Assembly: GCA_027314465.1 (NCBI GenBank)
Contig: DAHVAU010000066.1
Span: 1 to 15,079 of the forward strand
Direction: 5' to 3'
DNA length: 15,079 nt
Origin: Microcaldota archaeon
Lineage (GTDB): Archaea > Micrarchaeota > Micrarchaeia > Micrarchaeales > CABMGC01
Shown here: positions 1 through 5,722 of the stretch, in pieces
How positions within the stretch are numbered: the first letter of the stretch is position 1
Layout of the letters: each line of letters starts with the position of its first letter
The notes under the pieces: generated by a model
Told to the model about the DNA's origin: nothing
The model's input: the letters and a program-made list of their open reading frames with translations, nothing else
The model's database searches: none
Translations under genes and position numbers: made by a program

Positions 1-37
1 GCTACCCGGTATATCGCTACGGGGAAACGCATCCTCA

Positions 38-541
38 TCATACCTTAGGGTAGACAAAGGTCCTCTCCGTGGGGTAGAAGGACTTGGCCCTGAGCGTCTG
101 CACGCTCTTCGTCTTCCAGAATGCCTCCGCGAACTTCTGCACATTCTCAAGCAGGGCCTCCGCATCCTTTATGTCCGTGCTCTGCTTGGCCTTGCCTGCT
201 GACTTTAGGGTGTTCCACACGAGCTCCTCGAGCCCGGGTATTGCCTTTGCGTGCTCTGGCTTCATGTAGTCGCCCCAGATAACGGTAACCTCATGCTTTG
301 CTATCTCGGCGTGCTCCTCCTTGACCTTGACGTACCTTATCAGCTTGTTCCTGTCCTCCGCGCTCGTGCCACCGCCCTTCATCACGTCGGCTATGAGCAT
401 GTCCATCCTGACAACCGTATGTGCGGCAAGCTGCGCAGCATGGGGGTCGTATATCCCGCACGGTATGTCGCAGTGCGCGTACGCCACAGGGAACTTCAGC
501 ACAGAGTCCAGCCTTTCCATCAATAGTCTTGCAGTATTCAT
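38..541 (-). CDS. sodN: Nickel-containing superoxide dismutase (Ni-SOD) precursor
   Basis: Converts superoxide to oxygen and hydrogen peroxide at a nickel centre. The 167-residue product contains HCDIPCGIY at 23-31. This is the nickel hook of the family, in which His1, Cys2 and Cys6 of the mature protein bind Ni. The downstream segment resembles Streptomyces SodN as I remember it: ELAKHxVSVxWxDYxKP is matched by EIAKHEVTVIWGDYMKP at 79-95, and FWETK by FWKTK. The hook must be freed by proteolysis. Here a leader of 22 residues ends ...PVAYA before His23, much like the short bacterial leader; starting at Met8 would give 15 residues. No SodX-type maturation protease is visible, but the gene lies at the window edge. 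Mature position 17, Glu in Streptomyces, is Ala. About 20 residues extend past the usual C-terminus. A TATA-like element lies about 34 nt upstream. The family call is secure. Confidence 0.93.
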   Translation of the reverse strand: MNTARLLMERLDSVLKFPVAYAHCDIPCGIYDPHAAQLAAHTVVRMDMLIADVMKGGGTSAEDRNKLIRYVKVKEEHAEIAKHEVTVIWGDYMKPEHAKAIPGLEELVWNTLKSAGKAKQSTDIKDAEALLENVQKFAEAFWKTKSVQTLRAKSFYPTERTFVYPKV

Positions 542-571
542 TCAACCACTGCTACTAATGTATAACTGAGG

Positions 572-581
572 TTTAAAAAAA
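572..581 (-). promoter_or_regulatory. TATA-like element upstream of sodN; T-tract after the reductase gene
   Basis: On the minus strand this reads TTTTTTTAAA, centred about 34 nt before the sodN ATG. That predicts a transcript with a leader of under about 10 nt. The same run of seven T lies about 35 nt after the stop of the upstream reductase gene on the same strand. Oligo-T is the usual archaeal termination signal, so the element may both end that transcript and promote sodN. Position and composition only; no start site is known. Confidence 0.5.
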
Positions 582-614
582 GTTGCCCAGGTTTTGTGTT
601 TACCTTGGTTGCGC

Positions 615-1328
615 CTAGCCCCACATCTCAGCGCGTATCTCCTTTTCCGGCACGCCAATTCCTACCAGGGCATCCTTGAGGGCTTTTACGAACGCAGGCG
701 GGCCGCAGATATAGCTTACCCTTTCCTTTACATCAGGGACATACCTAGCTATCATTGCAGCATCGACGTGGCCTGTCTGCCCCTGATAGTTGTCCTCTGG
801 CACTGCCCTTGTGACCGTCACAACCATCCTGCCGCCAAGCTGGGAGATCATCCTCTCAAGCCCATCCCTCTCTATTATGTCATTTGGGTACTTCACGCTG
901 TATAGGAGCATCACGTCAGGCGCTGCGCCCTTGTCTATGATGAACTTTAGCATCGAGTAGAATGGCGCAAGCCCAGTGCCTCCTGCAAGAAAGAGCAGCT
1001 TGTTGCCTGCATTGATATCGAACCTGAACTGCCCGTACGGAGCGGATATGTAGTATATGTCTCCGATCTTTGCCTGCGCGAGTTTTGAGGTGAGCTGCCC
1101 TCCTATCATCGATATGAAGAACTGCAGGCTGTCTGCAGGCGAGGAGTTTGCCATGGAGAAGGCCCTGCTGATCTTCTGCCCGGTTGCCTTGTCCTGGTAG
1201 GTAAGCATGGCGAACATGCCCGGCACAAAGTCTACGGACGTGTTGTCCTGGGCCTTGAATGTGAATGTCGTGACGTCAGGAGTCGTCTTCTTTATGTCCG
1301 TCAGCACGTAGGGCTTGTTTATGATCAT
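615..1328 (-). CDS. FAD-dependent ferredoxin/flavodoxin-NAD(P)+ reductase-like oxidoreductase
   Basis: Flavoprotein of the ferredoxin-NADP+ reductase superfamily, moving electrons between NAD(P)H and a one-electron carrier. The FAD-binding RAFSMANS motif is at residues 55-62, with GGQLTSKLAQAKIGD at 76-90 completing the flavin barrel. The nucleotide-binding half has AGGTGLAP at 115-122, LLYSVK at 141-146 and CGPPAFV at 208-214. The protein ends EMWG, a terminal aromatic as in oxygenase-reductase relatives. At 237 residues it is a complete two-domain core with no fused 2Fe-2S domain, so it needs a separate carrier. Two ferredoxins in this window (7891-8247 and 13182-13625) are candidates by inference only. 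The ATG is about 26 nt from a TATA-like element, consistent with a leaderless mRNA. Substrate and direction cannot be told; a dihydroorotate dehydrogenase PyrK or sulfhydrogenase subunit seems less likely because no C-terminal cysteine cluster is present. Confidence 0.85.
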   Translation of the reverse strand: MIINKPYVLTDIKKTTPDVTTFTFKAQDNTSVDFVPGMFAMLTYQDKATGQKISRAFSMANSSPADSLQFFISMIGGQLTSKLAQAKIGDIYYISAPYGQFRFDINAGNKLLFLAGGTGLAPFYSMLKFIIDKGAAPDVMLLYSVKYPNDIIERDGLERMISQLGGRMVVTVTRAVPEDNYQGQTGHVDAAMIARYVPDVKERVSYICGPPAFVKALKDALVGIGVPEKEIRAEMWG

Positions 1329-1350
1329 AAAGTTACTTATCTTCAGAACA

Positions 1351-1359
1351 AAATAAAAG
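1351..1359 (-). promoter_or_regulatory. TATA-like element of the flavin reductase gene
   Basis: Minus strand CTTTTATTT, centred about 27 nt before the reductase ATG, the spacing expected for a leaderless archaeal transcript. It also falls just downstream of the pcc1-like gene and its hairpin, so it may double as the T-rich part of that terminator. Confidence 0.5.
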
Positions 1360-1375
1360 ACTATGCGTGCCAGCG

Positions 1376-1391
1376 CGCCGCTGTTACGGCG
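1376..1391 (-). terminator. Hairpin after the pcc1-like gene, possible terminator
   Basis: CGCCG (1376-1380) and CGGCG (1387-1391) form a 5-bp GC stem with a 6-nt loop, starting 7 nt after the end of the pcc1-like gene. A T-rich stretch (TCTTTTATTTTG, minus strand) follows about 15 nt later. The layout suits an end signal for the priS-rpl15e-pcc1 transcript. Archaeal termination depends mainly on the T-tract, so the hairpin may be incidental. Confidence 0.4.
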
Positions 1392-1398
1392 ACATGCA

Positions 1399-1617
1399 CT
1401 ACTGCAGGAGTTCCAGGGTGTTCTTTATTATGGCAACCTGCTTCTTCACCCCGCCGATCGCAGAGGCTATGGACTTTGGGTCCTTTGACTTGGCTGTTAT
1501 GCGTATGCCGCCGCCAACTGCCCTGAGGCTGACTGTGCTCCTCTTGAATGTGTCCCCTTTTAGGATGCGCAGGTACTGCGCAGGATTATCGAGTTTTATG
1601 TAGGCCGAGGCTTTCAA
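1399..1617 (-). CDS. KEOPS complex subunit Pcc1-like protein
   Basis: Probable Pcc1, the small dimerising subunit of the KEOPS complex, which makes threonylcarbamoyladenosine (t6A) at position 37 of ANN-decoding tRNAs. The 72-residue product has the family's beta-beta-helix pattern: RSTVSLRAVGGGIRITAKSKD (about residues 26-46), followed by a helix PKSIASAIGGVKKQV and a short hydrophobic end. In Pcc1 families this corresponds to a strand ending in A-x-D, then a helix rich in small residues. I chose the TTG at 1615-1617 because AAGGTG lies 5 nt upstream. The frame stays open to an ATG at 1671, but that would overlap rpl15e by 41 nt and add low-complexity residues. It follows rpl15e by 13 nt. 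The call rests on pattern and length; short families are easily confused. Confidence 0.6.
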   Translation of the reverse strand: MKASAYIKLDNPAQYLRILKGDTFKRSTVSLRAVGGGIRITAKSKDPKSIASAIGGVKKQVAIIKNTLELLQ

Positions 1618-1630
1618 GCTAGCACCTTGC

Positions 1631-2149
1631 TTAGTACTTCTGTATGGACTCCCTGTGCCCCCTTCCTGCATGCGTCAGCCCGCGAAACACCCTGCCCTTA
1701 CGGTTCAGCACGTCCGCGTACGGCCTGTACGACCTGACTGCAGGATGGTCCGAGTCCACAAGTATTGTCTCGAAGAACTTGTAAATGCCGTCCTCTCCAA
1801 CGTAATAGGAATTGAGCACCTCGCAGTTTATGAACTTCCTTGCCGCCCTCTCCTCTGCAATTGCCTGGAATGACTTCGCCCTGGCGAAGAACCTTCCGCT
1901 CTTTGAGGGCTTGCGGCCTCCCCTGTTCTTCTCCCTCTTGCGCAGCCCCTTCGGAATCCTTACCCTGGCAACCACGACGCCCTGCTTGGCCTTGTATCCA
2001 AGCTCCCTGGCCCTGGCTATGTTCGTAGGCTTTGCGATTCTGGTTATCGATGGCTCGTCCCTCCACTTCATGAGCCTTGACTTGAATGCGTCGTTTCGCT
2101 CCTTGTACTCGTTCCTTAAAGTGGCAGCCATATGCCTGTAAGCGCCCAT
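1631..2149 (-). CDS. rpl15e: 50S ribosomal protein L15e
   Basis: Large-subunit protein of archaea and eukaryotes, bound to 23S rRNA. The start MGAYRHM and the segments LGYKAKQGVVVARVRIPKG, RRKP-type basic stretch, SYYVGEDGIYKFFETILVD and GLTHAGRGHR are characteristic of L15e. Full length at 172 residues and strongly basic. The ATG at 2147-2149 is preferred over an in-frame ATG 39 nt upstream: the family starts here, and GGTGA sits 4 nt before it. A TATA-like ATATATAG centred about 26 nt upstream could allow transcription independent of priS. The gene lies 41 nt after the priS stop and is followed closely by the pcc1-like gene. Confidence 0.95.
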   Translation of the reverse strand: MGAYRHMAATLRNEYKERNDAFKSRLMKWRDEPSITRIAKPTNIARARELGYKAKQGVVVARVRIPKGLRKREKNRGGRKPSKSGRFFARAKSFQAIAEERAARKFINCEVLNSYYVGEDGIYKFFETILVDSDHPAVRSYRPYADVLNRKGRVFRGLTHAGRGHRESIQKY

Positions 2150-2170
2150 AAATTCACCGTTAGAAATCAG

Positions 2171-2179
2171 ACTATATAT
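2171..2179 (-). promoter_or_regulatory. TATA-like element between priS and rpl15e
   Basis: Minus strand ATATATAGT, centred about 26 nt before the chosen rpl15e ATG. It could drive rpl15e-pcc1 separately from priS, which would suit the much larger demand for a ribosomal protein. Sequence and spacing only. Confidence 0.4.
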
Positions 2180-2190
2180 CAATACCAAGC

Positions 2191-3372
2191 TTAATTAACT
2201 TTTGTTATTTGCGCAAGGCCCTTTAGATAGAGGTACGCCGCAGCGTACGCTGGCACCTCGATCTCGCCCCCGTACGGCCCGAACTTCCTGCCGTTCATCA
2301 CCACTTCGTATCCGGTATCCGCCTTGATTCTTGCTGTGCCCTTCCTGAAGGCTATGGCATCCTTCATGGGATCGAACCTATGCAGCTCCCTCGGGGCCCT
2401 GAGCCTCTTTGCTATCAGCCCCGTGCCTCCGTGTATCGAGTCCGGGAGGCGTATTAGGTGCGAGGGGTCGTTTGTGACGTTGCTGTCTATCCTGTCCCCC
2501 TGGCTTATTGCCTGGCGCTCTATAACCCCCCTCCAGAAATCAGCCTTGTTCTTTATGTACACCATGTCCCAGTTGCCGTTGTTTATCCCCATCTCTACAA
2601 GGCTCTTCTTCCTGTACAGGGTTGTTGCAACAGACTTCTCCATGCCCATTGACATAAGCGTCTGGACGCCTGCGTTCAGGTTGGACATGAAGTTCTTTGC
2701 GATCTTGCCCTTCCACCCCCTGTCAGAGGACTTGGGCCCCATGAGCTTCTCGCCCCTTGCGCCTGCAGTGGGGAAGATCTCCTCGAAGCTTATCCCGCTG
2801 CCGCTTATGTACGCCGTTATCTCCCTTCGCGCAGAGGAGTCGAGCTTAAGCACGTCGGCGCTGGCAACGTGCACGTGGTATCCCCTATTGCCGCTGAAGT
2901 TCACCTTTATCTCCTCCTCCGGGAATCCGAAATCGGGTATAAGGAAGTCGTACACGAGCCTTATCGTCTCCTTGCGCACTTCATCCAGGCACACGGCGCA
3001 TACCCAGGACTTGCCGTGCACCGCGTGGCATGGCAGGTCCATATCAGTAACATCCAGGTCGAACGCAAGCTCTGAGCCCAGCCATCCCTTCCTGTCCATC
3101 GGCCTGGCCTCGGGGAACCTGTAGTATGCCGCTGATGCCGATACGTATGGTACCGAATTAAGCGCAAGATAGCCCCGCAGCTCCCTGTCCGATTTAAAGG
3201 ACATGTGCCTCTGGGCTATCTTTATCTGGTAGTTGCCGACCCCGAACTCGCGCTCAGCTATCCTGTCAGGGGCAATGTCCCTGGCATTCCTGTAGTACTC
3301 GGATATTAGCTGGTTTATGAAAGAGGCTCCGTTCTGGATCTCGCTGGCAGCTGCCATGGCTTCATCATCCAA
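2191..3372 (-). CDS. priS: DNA primase small (catalytic) subunit PriS
   Basis: Catalytic subunit of the archaeal/eukaryotic primase, which makes primers for DNA replication. The metal-binding signature ELAFDLDVTD is at residues 101-110 (E101, D105, D107). A Cys/His zinc knuckle (C115, H116, C125, C128) follows immediately. SGNRGYHVHV at 160-169 is the SGxRGxHxHV nucleotide-binding motif, and RIDSNVTNDPSHLIRLPDS at 294-312 holds the third catalytic Asp (D296). HGGTGL completes the active site. At 393 residues it is a full-length stand-alone PriS. There is no PriL iron-sulfur domain fused, unlike the fused primases reported in some DPANN archaea, so a separate PriL is expected elsewhere. The start could be the TTG at 3372 or the ATG at 3357 (MAAASEIQ); the distance to the TATA element does not decide it. 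Confidence 0.95.
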   Translation of the reverse strand: MDDEAMAAASEIQNGASFINQLISEYYRNARDIAPDRIAEREFGVGNYQIKIAQRHMSFKSDRELRGYLALNSVPYVSASAAYYRFPEARPMDRKGWLGSELAFDLDVTDMDLPCHAVHGKSWVCAVCLDEVRKETIRLVYDFLIPDFGFPEEEIKVNFSGNRGYHVHVASADVLKLDSSARREITAYISGSGISFEEIFPTAGARGEKLMGPKSSDRGWKGKIAKNFMSNLNAGVQTLMSMGMEKSVATTLYRKKSLVEMGINNGNWDMVYIKNKADFWRGVIERQAISQGDRIDSNVTNDPSHLIRLPDSIHGGTGLIAKRLRAPRELHRFDPMKDAIAFRKGTARIKADTGYEVVMNGRKFGPYGGEIEVPAYAAAYLYLKGLAQITKVN

Positions 3373-3389
3373 ATATAACGCTCAACAAG

Positions 3390-3398
3390 CATTTATCT
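3390..3398 (-). promoter_or_regulatory. TATA-like element of priS
   Basis: Minus strand GATAAATGC, centred about 22 nt before the TTG and 37 nt before the ATG start candidates of priS. It faces away from the pilin-like gene's promoter, so the two transcription units diverge from this intergenic region. Confidence 0.35.
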
Positions 3399-3405
3399 AT
3401 TGCGA

Positions 3406-3442
3406 CTTGCCTGCTTATTGGCCGCCTGGGCCAGAGGGCAAG
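3406..3442. repeat. Two-stem inverted repeat in the priS/pilin divergent region
   Basis: CTTGCC (3406-3411) pairs with GGCAAG (3437-3442). Inside it TGGCC (3419-3423) pairs with GGCCA (3429-3433) around a 5-nt loop. Both stems are perfect. The element lies between the TATA elements of two divergent genes. It could be a regulator-binding site or a small RNA structure; nothing shows which. Confidence 0.45.
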
Positions 3443-3448
3443 CCTAGC

Positions 3449-3456
3449 TTTTAATT
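3449..3456 (+). promoter_or_regulatory. TATA-like element of the pilin-like gene
   Basis: TTTTAATT, centred about 26 nt before the ATG at 3479. This fits a leaderless mRNA and argues against the in-frame ATG at 3464, which would lie upstream of the expected transcription start. Confidence 0.45.
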
Positions 3457-3478
3457 CTTTGGAATGTATGTTCTGTAC

Positions 3479-4363
3479 ATGGCAGGGCATGGCCAGGGTC
3501 TCAGAGCGCAAAGCGCGATGGAGTACCTTATGACCTATGCTTGGGCCATACTAATCATAGCAGTGGTCATGGTTGTCTTATACGAACTCAATGCATTCAA
3601 TCCAATCACCTACGCCCCCAAGGCAACTCCCGGGGCCTGCCAGACGGTAAAGAGCGCTGCGGGAATTAATCTCGAAGGGCAATGCAACAACGAGCTGCCA
3701 AGGTTCGCCCTGGATATGTCCGGCACCAGCTACGCGTCGGAGCAGTCAGGTTTCCAGTTCATGAACAACAACACCCAGCAGTTTACAATGTCGATATGGC
3801 TGGATCCCTCGTCGCCGAACGGTGTTGTGGTAGACGAGCTCGCGATGCAGTACAGCGGAGGGTGGGGGTGGCACGACAGCTGGATAGAGCTTGTAAACGG
3901 CAACGCGTACATCAGGGTCTGGAACCTTCCCTGCGTGTACATAGGCGCCGTAGCTACTGGGCAATGGAGCAACATAATAATGACGTATGATGGGAATACC
4001 TATTCAGGGTACGTAGATGGCAGGCTGGGCGGAAGCGGAACAGGAGCGCGCTCTGTGCCAGGCGGATCGTACCAGATGTATTACTCGCTCGGGAATGCCG
4101 ACACGACTAGCTGCGGCTCAGGCGCGCAGTATCAGGGCATGCTTGCTGACTTCCAGCTATACAATACCTCGCTCACGGCATCCAGCGTCCAGTCGCTCTA
4201 TGGCCAGGGCATCGGCGCAGTGCCGATAACGCCTCTGTACATAGCCGGATGGTGGCCGCTCAACGGCAACACCAAAGACTACTCAGGTAATGCAGATCCG
4301 ATCCAGACAAACGGCAATATCAGCTTCATAGGCGCATGGTATGGCGGCTACTCACAGCCCTGA
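3479..4363 (+). CDS. Type IV pilin-like surface protein with class III signal sequence and LamG domain
   Basis: Probably exported and either assembled as a pilus subunit or held at the cell surface. The N-terminus is MAGHGQGLRA followed by QSAMEYLMTYAWAILI, a class III (archaeal prepilin) signal. The positive head and the Q-S-A-M-E-Y motif sit directly before a hydrophobic helix of about 20 residues that runs to about position 35. An EppA/PibD-type peptidase would cut before the Gln. Residues about 70-235 look like a LamG/concanavalin-like jelly roll: FTMSIWLDPS, GQWSNIIMTYDG, SGYVDGRLGG and YQGMLADFQLYNTSLTASSVQSLY are typical of the fold. A further WWPLNGNTKDYSGN motif near the C-terminus resembles the start of a second LamG unit, but the protein ends about 20 residues later. 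The start at 3479 gives 294 residues; an ATG at 3464 would add five. Ligand unknown; glycan or surface binding is inference. Confidence 0.82.
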   Translation: MAGHGQGLRAQSAMEYLMTYAWAILIIAVVMVVLYELNAFNPITYAPKATPGACQTVKSAAGINLEGQCNNELPRFALDMSGTSYASEQSGFQFMNNNTQQFTMSIWLDPSSPNGVVVDELAMQYSGGWGWHDSWIELVNGNAYIRVWNLPCVYIGAVATGQWSNIIMTYDGNTYSGYVDGRLGGSGTGARSVPGGSYQMYYSLGNADTTSCGSGAQYQGMLADFQLYNTSLTASSVQSLYGQGIGAVPITPLYIAGWWPLNGNTKDYSGNADPIQTNGNISFIGAWYGGYSQP

Positions 4364-4394
4364 GCAGCGATGCGCCCAAGGCACCGGTGCTGCG

Positions 4395-4403
4395 TATTTA
4401 TAA
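4395..4403 (+). promoter_or_regulatory. TATA-like element before the small helical protein and pth2
   Basis: TATTTATAA, centred about 35 nt before the ATG at 4434. A GCGGTG Shine-Dalgarno motif lies 5 nt before that ATG, consistent with a short leader. It probably also drives pth2. Confidence 0.5.
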
Positions 4404-4433
4404 CTTGCCAGCGACAGTTATTGCGGTGCGCCA

Positions 4434-4679
4434 ATGGCAAAGAAGACCGCAATATCTCCGCGCAGATTGCTCAAGGACTACAAGGCAATGCTCAGGATGT
4501 CAAAGGACCTCTCACTGATGAGGGATAACGTAAGGAAGCTTGAGAAGATGATCGCAAGGATAAGCAGGAGGACAGATCTTGGCGAGGGCGCTATCGATGA
4601 GCTTGAGGACATATCAATGCACCTGTCAAGGGCTAAGAAGGAGCTTGACAAGGCCAGCGGCAGGCTGAAGATGATATAG
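4434..4679 (+). CDS. Small charged helical protein, unknown function
   Basis: Not recognised. The 81 residues are almost all helix-forming and highly charged: helix one runs from about 12 to 45 (RRLLKDYKAMLRMSK... RKLEKMIARISRR). A short turn at DLGEG (48-52) leads to helix two, about 53-80 (IDELEDISMHLSRAKKELDK...). Hydrophobic residues are spaced as in a coiled coil, so a helical hairpin or dimer is likely. No signal peptide, membrane segment, Cys or metal motif. It has its own TATA-like element and GGTG Shine-Dalgarno motif, and pth2 follows by 12 nt. Co-transcription with pth2 hints at a translation-related role, but that is only context. Codon use matches the neighbours. Confidence 0.75.
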   Translation: MAKKTAISPRRLLKDYKAMLRMSKDLSLMRDNVRKLEKMIARISRRTDLGEGAIDELEDISMHLSRAKKELDKASGRLKMI

Positions 4680-4691
4680 GCGGTGACTGCG

Positions 4692-5048
4692 ATGGTGGAG
4701 GTCAAGCAGGTAATCATAATACGCAAGGACATAAGCATGAGCACAGGCAAGACCGTGGCGCAGGGCGCCCATGCGTCCGTCATGAGCTACCTGGAGGCGC
4801 TCAAGGCGCATTCGGATATAATTGAGCAGTGGCTGTCTGAGGGGCAGAAGAAGATAGTGCTCAAGGTGGATGACGACAAGGCCATGAAGAGGCTTTACGA
4901 GGCATTCAAGTTCAAGAAGATACCCTGCGCTCTTGTGAACGACGCCGGACTTACGCAGCTGCCCCCTGGAACGATGACTGCGCTTGCGGCAGGGCCGTGG
5001 GACAGGGACGAGCTGGATATGCTCACCGGAGGGCTAAAGCTGCTGTGA
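4692..5048 (+). CDS. pth2: Peptidyl-tRNA hydrolase, archaeal/eukaryotic type (Pth2)
   Basis: Cleaves peptidyl-tRNA released by stalled ribosomes and so recycles tRNA. The 118-residue product has the Pth2 signature QVIIIRKDISMSTGKTVAQGAHAS near the N-terminus, including the catalytic His and nearby Lys and Gln. ALVNDAGLTQLPPGTMTALAAGP and the DMLTGGLKLL end complete the fold. I chose the ATG at 4692 because GGTGA lies 5 nt upstream. The in-frame GTG at 4683 is part of that Shine-Dalgarno motif. The usual GPA after the ALA-type segment reads GPW here. The last 15 nt overlap the convergent gene at 5034-5687. Confidence 0.95.
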   Translation: MVEVKQVIIIRKDISMSTGKTVAQGAHASVMSYLEALKAHSDIIEQWLSEGQKKIVLKVDDDKAMKRLYEAFKFKKIPCALVNDAGLTQLPPGTMTALAAGPWDRDELDMLTGGLKLL

Positions 5049-5687
5049 TCCGCTCCTTCGCCTGAGCATACTGGGGACCAGGTGCGCTGGTCTATGTGCG
5101 CCATCGGCCCGCACTGCGACGGCTCTTAGGTCTAGCTCCTGTGTGAACCTGAAAAGCCCAGCGCCAAATGCGATGTCTACTTCGCTTCGGGGCGCATCAG
5201 TACGGGCCTGCGCAGCGCCTCTGTGCGTGTAGTAGCACGCCATGCCGACGGCCACCTCCCCGTTTATCTTCTTGCGCAGATCAGGGCTGATGCTATCCAT
5301 AGCGCCCATTATCTCCCTCGCCCTATGCATGGTCCTGTCCACGAGCCTGTGGCTGTGCACCTCCCTGTACACTGTAGCGGCTTCAAGCAGCATCCACAGG
5401 GCGCGCTCCTTTATCACATCCGACGGGGCGTCAGCGCGGCTTATAATGTTCTCAGCATGCTTTTCCAGGGCCTCGGCCTGCATCCTTCTTACCAGCGGCT
5501 TAGTTATGGCGACCAGATGCGCCTGCCTGCTATCCGCTGCGTGCTCGTAGATGCGGGCTGCGTCCAGGAACCTGCCCTCTCGCGCCTCACGCCTTGCTTC
5601 GAGCAATGCCCGGGATCCGGAAAAATAATAAGTTGTCTTTAGTCTTCTAGTGCCTATCCCAATCCCAACCAAGATCCCACTTAACAT
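5034..5687 (-). CDS. Unrecognised protein with TPR-like helical region
   Basis: Not recognised. The frame of 217 codons is free of stops and uses the same AGG/ATA-rich codons as its neighbours. Residues about 25-55 (ALLEARREAREGRFLDAARIYEHAA) look like one TPR-type helix pair: the A-x-x-G-x-F/Y spacing followed by A-x-x-Y. The rest to about residue 145 is also helical, with regular Leu/Ala and acidic/basic heptads. Residues 145-217 are less regular and end in a basic, low-complexity tail (MLRRRSGSQQL). The first 12 residues are hydrophobic and Gly-rich (LSGILVGIGIG), too short for a sure membrane helix. No catalytic motif is visible. An A/T-rich element about 27 nt upstream would give a leaderless mRNA. 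It is convergent with pth2 and overlaps it by 15 nt. Scaffold or interaction protein is inference. Confidence 0.65.
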   Translation of the reverse strand: MLSGILVGIGIGTRRLKTTYYFSGSRALLEARREAREGRFLDAARIYEHAADSRQAHLVAITKPLVRRMQAEALEKHAENIISRADAPSDVIKERALWMLLEAATVYREVHSHRLVDRTMHRAREIMGAMDSISPDLRKKINGEVAVGMACYYTHRGAAQARTDAPRSEVDIAFGAGLFRFTQELDLRAVAVRADGAHRPAHLVPSMLRRRSGSQQL

Positions 5688-5702
5688 GCCATTGCAAGAT
5701 AT

Positions 5703-5720
5703 GATTATTTAATCTTATTC
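5703..5720 (-). promoter_or_regulatory. A/T-rich TATA-like element of the TPR-like gene
   Basis: Minus strand GAATAAGATTAAATAATC. Its upstream half is centred 25-28 nt from the ATG at 5687, consistent with a leaderless start. It is divergent from the L1 operon promoter about 40 nt away. Confidence 0.35.
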
Positions 5721-5722
5721 TA

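Noticed and set aside
1..37. Short match of TATATCGCTACGG at the left edge and near 13790
   Set aside because: About 13 nt, once within a coding gene, with no flanking similarity; best treated as chance.
1618..1671. Upstream extension of the pcc1-like gene to an ATG inside rpl15e
   Set aside because: It adds 18 residues without family resemblance. The TTG start has a well-placed AAGGTG and avoids the overlap.
2324..3124. 266-codon open frame on the plus strand opposite priS
   Set aside because: It is antisense to the primase motifs, with low-complexity Ser/Leu/Pro content and no promoter or ribosome-binding site.
5223..5642. 139-codon plus-strand frame opposite the TPR-like gene
   Set aside because: Its product is His/Pro/Tyr-rich with no regular secondary pattern. 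The minus-strand frame is longer, has coherent helices, and has a promoter-like element.
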